NCBI GenBank assembly: GCA_017632555.1
Contig: JAGBRF010000152.1
Coordinates: forward strand, 1 to 23,717
DNA length: 23,717 nt
Direction: 5' to 3'
Source: Alphaproteobacteria bacterium
GTDB taxonomy: Bacteria > Pseudomonadota > Alphaproteobacteria > RF32 > UBA3637
Positions 18,341-23,717 of this stretch are shown one piece after another (the first letter of the stretch is position 1; every line of letters begins with the position of its first letter). The translations under genes were made by a program, and so were the position numbers. The notes beneath the pieces are model-generated. The model saw only the letters and a program-made list of their open reading frames with translations, was not told the DNA's origin and ran no database searches.

Positions 18341-20027
18341 CAAAACAGAAATATCTGATACGTTGGAAGAAACTGAACCTGCGGAAGTTTTAATCCCGAA
18401 AGATTCTTTGGTCTTTGTCCCCTTAGGTGGCATAACCGGAATTGGAATGAACTTCTTTTTATACGGATACAAAGGAAAATGGTTGGTCGTTGATTGCGGT
18501 ATGGGCTTTTCCGATGACCATTTGCCCGGCGTTGATTTGTTGTTACCGGATCCGGCGTTCATTGCACAGCATAAAAAGGACATTGTCGGGTTGGTCATCA
18601 CGCACGGACACGAAGACCACATCGGCGCTATTCCGTATTTGTGGCAAGATTTACAATGCCCCATTTACGCAACACCTTTTACGGCCGAATTGATCGAAGA
18701 TAAAATGATGGAATTTGATTTATTGCGCAGAGCCGAAATCGTTGTTGTCGAACAAAACAGCACCATCGATTTATCCCCGTTTGAAATTGAATTTATATCG
18801 GCGGACCATTCCATTCCCGAACCGAATATGTTGGCTATTCACACGGACGAAGGAACCATTGTTCATTCGGGCGATTGGCGTTTCGGACAAAATGATTCTT
18901 TTGATGTCAAACCATTACAACGTTTGGGCAAAAAAGGTGTGTTGGCGTTGGTATCCGATTCAACAAATATCTTTGTGGATTCCCAGGAAAAAAGCGAACA
19001 AGATGTAGCCAAAACTTTGGAAGAATTGTTTAAGTTACAAAAAGGGCGCATCTTCGTTACTTGCTTTGCTTCAAACGTTACCCGTATGGAAAGCATTTAT
19101 AAAGCCGCAAAGGCCACGGGGCGCTTTGTTTGTTTGCTGGGGCGTTCATTGTGGCGGATTGATGATGCTGCACGCGCAACGGGTTATTTAAAGGACGTTT
19201 TGCCGTTTTTAACGGAAGAACAAGCCGAAGAATTGGACGATTCAAAAATCGTTTACATTTGCACAGGATCACAAGGTGAATCTTATTCTTCATTATCAAA
19301 ATTGGCCTCTACAAAATCCGGTTCATCTATTCGTTTGAACGAAAATGATGTTGTTATCTTTTCGTCCCGCATTATTCCGGGAAATGAACAAGCTATTGCC
19401 AGCCTGCAAAGACGTTTAATGGCAACCGGTTGTCGAATTATCACCGATAAAGATGCTTTGGTTCACGTTTCCGGACACCCTGCCCGTGCAGATGTTCAAA
19501 AATTATACCAATTGTTAAAACCCAAAATTGTTATTCCCGTACACGGTGAACCTTTACAGTTGATTGAGCAAAAAAAATTGGCACTGGAATGCGGAATAAA
19601 AGCCGCCATCAATTTACAAGAAGGCGATGTGTTGGAATTAAACGATGCCGAACCTGAAATTTTAGGCGAAGTCCCTGTCGGTTGTTTGGCGGTTGACGGT
19701 AAAAAAATCATTCCTATCAGTGCAAACGTTATCAAAAAACGGCGTCAAATGATAGATGCAGGATCGGTTGTTGTGACCGTTGTCGTCAATAAAGACGGCG
19801 ATATTTTGGGGCAACCGCAATTATCTTCTTTCGGCCTGTTGACCGAAGAAGACGGCAGTCAAGACGAATTATTCAAAGCCATTTTTGATACGGTTCAAAA
19901 TTTAGATACCGATAAAAAAACAAACGATGATGTATTAAAAGAGGAAATTCGAATCTCGGTCCGCCATTTCATAAATGAAGTGTATGGGAAAAAACCGTTA
20001 TTGGAAATTCATCTGATTCGGATATAA
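18333..20027 (+). CDS. rnj: Ribonuclease J
   Basis: RNase J is a 5'-3' exonuclease and endonuclease of RNA turnover and rRNA maturation, with a metallo-beta-lactamase and beta-CASP fold. The 564-aa protein has the zinc-ligand motif H91-G-H-E-D-H96, H-S-G-D-W-R-F, the beta-CASP motifs (T-G-S-Q-G-E, H-V-S-G-H-P-A-R-A) and I-P-V-H-G-E-P, followed by a C-terminal domain ending H-L-I-R-I. The ATG at 18333 follows AAAGGATAACA inside the end of birA; a TTG frame from 18312 is less likely. It is the last gene of the bamD run and ends two bases before the convergent J-domain gene, leaving no room for a terminator between them. Confidence 0.96.
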   Translation: MNNKTEISDTLEETEPAEVLIPKDSLVFVPLGGITGIGMNFFLYGYKGKWLVVDCGMGFSDDHLPGVDLLLPDPAFIAQHKKDIVGLVITHGHEDHIGAIPYLWQDLQCPIYATPFTAELIEDKMMEFDLLRRAEIVVVEQNSTIDLSPFEIEFISADHSIPEPNMLAIHTDEGTIVHSGDWRFGQNDSFDVKPLQRLGKKGVLALVSDSTNIFVDSQEKSEQDVAKTLEELFKLQKGRIFVTCFASNVTRMESIYKAAKATGRFVCLLGRSLWRIDDAARATGYLKDVLPFLTEEQAEELDDSKIVYICTGSQGESYSSLSKLASTKSGSSIRLNENDVVIFSSRIIPGNEQAIASLQRRLMATGCRIITDKDALVHVSGHPARADVQKLYQLLKPKIVIPVHGEPLQLIEQKKLALECGIKAAINLQEGDVLELNDAEPEILGEVPVGCLAVDGKKIIPISANVIKKRRQMIDAGSVVVTVVVNKDGDILGQPQLSSFGLLTEEDGSQDELFKAIFDTVQNLDTDKKTNDDVLKEEIRISVRHFINEVYGKKPLLEIHLIRI

Positions 20028-20029
20028 AA

Positions 20030-20620
20030 TTATTCGCTTTTTAATGCTTTCATCAAAGTGCGATAAGCACCGGTAATGTTTTTGAAAATTTCTTCCGCTT
20101 CTTTTGAACCGGCATTTTTGTCAGGGTGATATTTTTTGGCCAACGCTTTGTACTGAACCTTCACGGTTTCCGTTGTAATCGGCGGATTCAAATTCAATGT
20201 GCGAATTGCATCCAAATGTTCCACCGTTGCCAAAAAGGGCCTTTTGATATGTGCATCTTTGCTTTCAAAATCGTCCATTTCGGGCAATATACGGCGTTTT
20301 TTCTGACGCCCCTTTGACAATCCCAAAATATCCAACGGATCTTTCAGTGCATTAGCATATAAATCATTGACACGCCAAGTCGGTCGATGTCAGACCAAAT
20401 CCAAACGAATCTGTTGTTCGATTTCATCAGCACTCATACCTTCGTAAAAATTCCAATTTTTATTGTATTCTTGAACGTGTTCCAAACAAAACCAATAAAA
20501 ATTTTTCAACGTCCTGTCTTTCGGTGCACGATAGATTCCTTCCCGCTTGCATCCTTTGCAATCGCAGGTTTTTCCCGTACTTTCCGGTATGTATTTTTTA
20601 CTACTTTTACGTGCACACAT
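20030..20620 (-). pseudogene. J-domain protein gene interrupted by an in-frame TGA at a conserved Trp position
   Basis: The whole frame encodes 196 positions with one TGA at complement 20390-20392. The upstream part (76 aa) has a C-D-C-K-G-C zinc-like cluster and Y-R-A-P-K-D-R...F-Y-W-F-C-L-E-H-V...Y-N-K-N-W-N-F-Y-E-G-M-S. The downstream part, in the same frame without any indel, reads H-R-P-T-W-R-V and ends with a J domain carrying Y-H-P-D-K-N (HPD motif). Alphaproteobacterial proteins of this type are single chains of about 200 residues. In those I recall, the residue at the TGA is Trp (V-W-x-R-P-x-W), so one G-to-A change or UGA read as Trp explains it. The downstream part alone could start at a TTG (complement 20333-20335), with no good ribosome site. 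J-domain proteins stimulate DnaK; the role of this subfamily is unknown. Confidence 0.85.
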
Positions 20621-20653
20621 TTTTATTTTTTCATCTTTTTATAAAAAATATTC

Positions 20654-20747
20654 ACTTATTATATTGCAATATAATCGTTTATGACCTATTATAAAGTGTA
20701 TAAACGATTTGTTACAATCGTTTTAAGCGAAATTGACTTATTATATT
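20654..20747. promoter_or_regulatory. Divergent regulatory region with palindrome and three AATCGTTT boxes
   Basis: This 150-base gap separates the J-domain gene from the RHH gene. It holds a 16-bp perfect palindrome TTATATTGCAATATAA (20659-20674) whose arms overlap TATAAT boxes on both strands (minus 20658-20663, plus 20670-20675). AATCGTTT occurs at 20673-20680, inverted at 20702-20709 and direct at 20716-20723; the last two form a perfect 8-6-8 dyad. ACTTATTATATT is repeated at 20654-20665 and 20736-20747. This looks like an operator cluster, perhaps for the RHH protein encoded next to it. Confidence 0.6.
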
Positions 20748-20770
20748 AACAGAAAAGAAAGGAAAAATCA

Positions 20771-21067
20771 ATGCTTTTATGTAAAAATGTTGTTGTAAAC
20801 GGCCGCAGAACAAGCATGCGTTTGGACAAAGAAACTTGGCTTGCGCTTTCGGATATTTGTAAGCGGGAAAACATTACGCTTTACAAGTTGTGTTCTTTAA
20901 TCGATTCGTCAAAAGGGTCTTCTGGTTTATCATCGGCGACACGCTTATTTGTTTTGACTTATTATCGCCGTTCATTAGCAAAATACGAAGTCGGCATTAA
21001 ACAGGCCACGGAAGCGGCTCCCAGCTTTCGTGTTGAACAAGTTTTAAACGCCGTTCGCAGTCAATAA
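20771..21067 (+). CDS. Ribbon-helix-helix (RHH_4 type) DNA-binding protein
   Basis: A 98-aa protein. It fits the alphaproteobacterial RHH_4-type family: a beta-strand with R-R-T-S-M-R-L-D-K-E-T-W (residues 14-25), helix A-L-S-D-I-C-K-R-E-N-I-T-L-Y-K-L-C-S-L-I-D, then L-S-S-A-T-R-L-F-V-L-T-Y-Y-R-R-S-L-A. The family is expected to bind DNA as a dimer through the strand pair. The C-terminal 30 residues are an extra tail. An AAAGGAAAAA ribosome site supports the ATG at 20771. It lies beside an operator-like region and is followed by a strong terminator, so it forms its own unit just before a type IV secretion locus. It may autoregulate; control of the secretion genes is only a possibility. Confidence 0.88.
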   Translation: MLLCKNVVVNGRRTSMRLDKETWLALSDICKRENITLYKLCSLIDSSKGSSGLSSATRLFVLTYYRRSLAKYEVGIKQATEAAPSFRVEQVLNAVRSQ

Positions 21068-21090
21068 AAACCCCGGTTATCCGTCAAAAA

Positions 21091-21121
21091 AAGGGTCAAT
21101 CCGTATGATTGACCTTTTTTC
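21091..21121 (+). terminator. Intrinsic terminator of the RHH gene
   Basis: Stem GGTCAATC (21094-21101) / GATTGACC (21107-21114), a 5-base loop, flanking A and T runs, and seven bases of T-rich tail. It starts about 25 bases after the stop codon. Confidence 0.9.
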
Positions 21122-21166
21122 TTTCATTTTTTTCATTTTTTACTAGCTTTTTTGTTGCTTTTCGGA

Positions 21167-21172
21167 TATAAT
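21167..21172 (+). promoter_or_regulatory. -10 box of the T4SS-linked operon
   Basis: A perfect TATAAT at 21167-21172, 29 bases before the ATG at 21202. The -35 candidate TAGCTT (21144-21149, 17-base spacer) is weak, so an activator may be needed. A GGGAAGG ribosome site lies at 21190-21196. Confidence 0.5.
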
Positions 21173-21201
21173 CAAGTAAATTTTATTGTGGGAAGGTAAA
21201 A

Positions 21202-22308
21202 ATGGATATTAATAAAAAAGTACAAAAAATAACCCTTGTCTTTACGATTTGGACACTTCTTTACTTGATTTGGTATCGTTGGGTGATGTTGGAAAACTAT
21301 GATTTCAACATTTTTCTGGCTGACGATTGGAAGTTTATCTTTAACAAATGGTGGAATGAAGGTTGGATTATTGAAGGTTCATATTTTTGGATTTTCGTCA
21401 TTTTGTTGTTTTTGTTTATACCGCTTTGGATATTGGGCCTTTGCTTATTTTCTTCCATCAATTACAGAGCAAAATATGAAAAAATATTCGAACCTTTGAT
21501 TTACAAAAACAAATCAAAAAAGATTCAAGCAAACAGTGGCAAAGTCAGAGTTAAAAGAAAAAAGACATATTTGGAAGTTCGTCCGCGTGCTTTATCCGTT
21601 TCACCGCAAAAAGTTGCTTCTGTTCAACAACAACCAAAACCGGATGATGTTATGTCCGATTCAAATGATTTGTTTATGTCAAACAATCCGGACAAATCTT
21701 TGAAAAACACTTCCTTCTCTCGCCGTGAAGTTACTGACGATTTTGAAGGCGATTCTCCGTTTGAAACACCGGATATGATGAACGAATTGTTGGGCAAACA
21801 AGAAACCGAAGAATTAAAAGAAGACTTGCCTCAAATTATGGAAGATGCCGGTGCTGTTGTTATTTCAAAACCGACCATTGACAAAGATTCCGTTACTTAT
21901 CTTGCCTTATCACAAGACAAGGCTTTCTTGGTCTTGACCGATTATGAAGAAGGTGACTGGTTGGCTGACGAAGAACGTTTCAATGACGAAGATCCTTTGT
22001 GGTTTTCGGAAACGGCTCATCGTATTTCACCGATTACAACCTTGAAAAACTTTGAAGCGTCTTTACAAAAGAAATTATCCGATGCCGATTTGGACATTAA
22101 AACTCAAATCATTTTGGTAAAGACAAACGGAAACATCATCAATGCAGAAGATATGTTATCGATATGGGAACAAATGAACGCTTGGGTTGCGCGTTCATCT
22201 TTCGGATTACCGGAAGAATTACCCTCTTTTACAGAAGTTTTTCCAAAGGATTTAACGCATCCTGATGAAGATGTTGTTGAAAAAGTTGAAACTATTGTCA
22301 AAAAATAA
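21202..22308 (+). CDS. T4SS-linked membrane protein of unknown function, possible NERD-like C-terminal domain
   Basis: A 368-aa protein. Two membrane segments near the N-terminus (about residues 9-28 and 62-85) flank a Trp-rich loop. A basic, then low-complexity acidic linker (about 100-210) follows. A compact C-terminal domain (about 213-345) alternates strands and helices: A-V-V-I-S-K-P-T-I-D, Y-L-A-L-S-Q-D-K-A-F-L-V-L-T-D-Y, W-F-S-E-T-A-H-R-I-S-P, L-K-N-F-E-A-S-L, T-Q-I-I-L-V-K-T-N-G-N-I-I-N. The order recalls NERD domains (restriction-endonuclease-like fold), but the catalytic E-x-K is not evident, so it would be inactive or something else. It lies 21 bases before virD4 and is almost surely co-transcribed with it. 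I do not recognise it as a standard VirB protein. Confidence 0.82.
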   Translation: MDINKKVQKITLVFTIWTLLYLIWYRWVMLENYDFNIFLADDWKFIFNKWWNEGWIIEGSYFWIFVILLFLFIPLWILGLCLFSSINYRAKYEKIFEPLIYKNKSKKIQANSGKVRVKRKKTYLEVRPRALSVSPQKVASVQQQPKPDDVMSDSNDLFMSNNPDKSLKNTSFSRREVTDDFEGDSPFETPDMMNELLGKQETEELKEDLPQIMEDAGAVVISKPTIDKDSVTYLALSQDKAFLVLTDYEEGDWLADEERFNDEDPLWFSETAHRISPITTLKNFEASLQKKLSDADLDIKTQIILVKTNGNIINAEDMLSIWEQMNAWVARSSFGLPEELPSFTEVFPKDLTHPDEDVVEKVETIVKK

Positions 22309-22329
22309 TAAAAAAACAGGGGAGATATA

Positions 22330-23717
22330 ATGGTTTTTCAGCGCGCAGGAGAATATGCAGATAGAGATAAAGCGGTATCATTTTTGGTTGTCGCTTTTGC
22401 TATTGCAGTTGTTGTTTGCATATTGATGCTTTACTTTATCATTCCGGTCTATGCCATTTTAAACAATGGTTTGTCACGTAATGTGATGGTAGATGTTCTG
22501 GACTTTATGAAAAAATCATTTAACCCTGCGTTCTTGTATGCCAATTATGTTCAATGGATACAAAAATGTATCTTGACAAAGAAAATCACAACCATTTTAA
22601 TTCCATTCATTCCCTTTATCACAGCCATGATTATCTTCATCGTTGCGGTTATCATCAACCCACACGATTTTATGTTAAAAACATTTGGTGGCGGACGTAT
22701 GGCAACTTATGCCGATGTCAAAAAGATGAAGTTATTTAACGGCTTTGTTATCGTTTTGGGACGGTTCAAAGGAAAGTTATTAAAGATGCCGGAAACATTG
22801 TCCGCATTGGTTGTTGCGCCTCCTGGTACCGGTAAAACCGTTGGTGTTGTGATTCCGACTATCTTGGAATCCCCGGGTATGAGTATTATCGTCAACGACC
22901 CGAAGCCTGAATTGTGCTATAAAACATCGGGCTATCGTGCAACACAAGGTCCTGTGTTTATTATCAACTGGGGTGAAGAAGATGATCCGGAAAAAGGTAT
23001 TTTCTATCCGTCATGGAACCCGTTGTCCCCGACCTGTTTGCCACCGGCTCGTCCTCCCCGAGATATGTACATTGACTCCATGGTGGCGGTTATCGTTGAA
23101 GAACCAAAAGGTGGTGCGGACCCGCACTGGTCAAAAACCGGTCGAAATGCGATGTCCGGATTTTTGCATTTTATTTCCAGTAAATGCGAACGCGCCAGAG
23201 CAAATGATTACTTTGCTTCCCGTTTGATGGAAGGTGCCTTTGATGATGAAGATGCAAAAGTTTTGGCCACTTACTATGCCGAAATGCCGGATATGAGTGC
23301 GCGTAATGCTTTGATGGCATTGCAACAAGGCAACTTGACTTATGATTCTTACGCACCGATTGGGACGTGGGAAGGATTGCCTCAATATTGGCATGGTTGC
23401 GAACCGTGCATTGCCATGATTTTGGATTGGTTGAACGATGCGCAAATGAAAATTTCTGCTGACTTGAAACGCCGTCAAGATGAAGGCGATCAAATGGCTG
23501 CTTTGGCCGACCCGATGCGTGATGTGTTGGATTATGCCGTCAATGAATGTAACCGTTTCCATTATTCACAACGTGCTATGTTGGAAATGAACCAGTTGGC
23601 CAGTACGCCGGATAAGGAACGTGGTTCTATTTTGTCAACGGCATTGACCGGTATCGGTATCTTTAAAAACTCTGCGGTTCGTTCACGTACACGTTTTTCC
23701 GATTTTACCTTCCGCGA
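22330..23717 (+). CDS. virD4: Type IV secretion coupling ATPase VirD4/TraG (3' end outside window)
   Basis: VirD4 is the inner-membrane hexameric ATPase that brings substrates to a type IV secretion channel. The visible 462 codons start at an ATG after AGGGGAG. Two membrane segments (about residues 15-40 and 93-117) are followed by G-G-G-R-M-A-T-Y-A-D-V-K-K-M, G-K-L-L-K-M-P-E-T-L-S-A-L-V-V, and Walker A A-P-P-G-T-G-K-T (about 163-170), then I-I-V-N-D-P-K-P-E-L. The stretch before and at Walker A looks much like the Rickettsiales VirD4 (rvhD4). The Walker B region lies beyond the window, where the frame is still open. No plasmid or transfer genes are in view. The other T4SS genes should lie downstream or elsewhere. 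Confidence 0.93.
   Translation, partial: MVFQRAGEYADRDKAVSFLVVAFAIAVVVCILMLYFIIPVYAILNNGLSRNVMVDVLDFMKKSFNPAFLYANYVQWIQKCILTKKITTILIPFIPFITAMIIFIVAVIINPHDFMLKTFGGGRMATYADVKKMKLFNGFVIVLGRFKGKLLKMPETLSALVVAPPGTGKTVGVVIPTILESPGMSIIVNDPKPELCYKTSGYRATQGPVFIINWGEEDDPEKGIFYPSWNPLSPTCLPPARPPRDMYIDSMVAVIVEEPKGGADPHWSKTGRNAMSGFLHFISSKCERARANDYFASRLMEGAFDDEDAKVLATYYAEMPDMSARNALMALQQGNLTYDSYAPIGTWEGLPQYWHGCEPCIAMILDWLNDAQMKISADLKRRQDEGDQMAALADPMRDVLDYAVNECNRFHYSQRAMLEMNQLASTPDKERGSILSTALTGIGIFKNSAVRSRTRFSDFTFR

Noticed and set aside
20641..20770. Repeats upstream of the RHH gene as a CRISPR or attachment site
   Set aside because: The repeats are only 8-16 bases, irregularly spaced, and no cas, integrase or tRNA is adjacent; they fit a regulatory region better.

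Overview
The window comes from an AT-rich, compactly coded chromosome of an alphaproteobacterium. The best single clues are the run bamD-recN-ligA and the pair birA-RNase J, both typical of Alphaproteobacteria, plus a DUF3126 protein, an RHH_4-type ribbon-helix-helix protein and a zinc-finger/J-domain protein of alphaproteobacterial type. A two-domain rubrerythrin suggests an anaerobic or microaerobic life. An ankyrin protein and a Rickettsiales-like VirD4 gene suggest host association. I would guess a gut or symbiont lineage (RF32-like or Rickettsiales/Rhodospirillales-related), but the sequence alone cannot settle this. TAA is the stop in 18 of the 22 complete genes.

Layout. Positions 1-193 hold the start of phosphatidylserine decarboxylase (minus strand). 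A tRNA-Glu(CUC) gene with its own promoter and terminator follows at 336-462. A minus-strand block then runs from 461 to 4923: rubrerythrin, an unrecognised membrane protein, an ankyrin-repeat protein (both of the latter with good sigma70-type promoters), and a tight operon of DUF3126 protein, periplasmic DUF945-like protein and SufE. From 5012 come dusA, a Val/Pro-rich secreted protein with its own promoter and terminator, xthA (minus), a secreted HExxH protein, and a D,D-carboxypeptidase with a SPOR domain.

From 9262 to 20027 there is one long, probably co-transcribed plus-strand run: bamD (outer-membrane assembly), recN and ligA (DNA repair and replication), a large YdbH/AsmA-like envelope protein, two small membrane proteins, birA and RNase J. 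The genes abut or overlap throughout. The two small membrane proteins sit where many alphaproteobacteria have the end of the nuo operon, and one has faint NuoK/NuoN-like patterns.

A minus-strand J-domain gene (20030-20620) converges on RNase J. It is split by a TGA exactly where the family is expected to have a conserved Trp. Its divergent intergenic region carries a 16-bp perfect palindrome and three AATCGTTT boxes in front of the RHH regulator gene. The window ends in a type IV secretion locus: a two-TM protein with a possible NERD-like C-terminal domain, then a VirD4/TraG coupling ATPase cut by the window edge.

The points most worth a second look are the TGA-for-Trp codon, the operator cluster beside a T4SS locus, the uncharacterised protein translated just before VirD4, and the Nuo-like membrane proteins before birA. 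I saw no CRISPR array, insertion sequence or rRNA.
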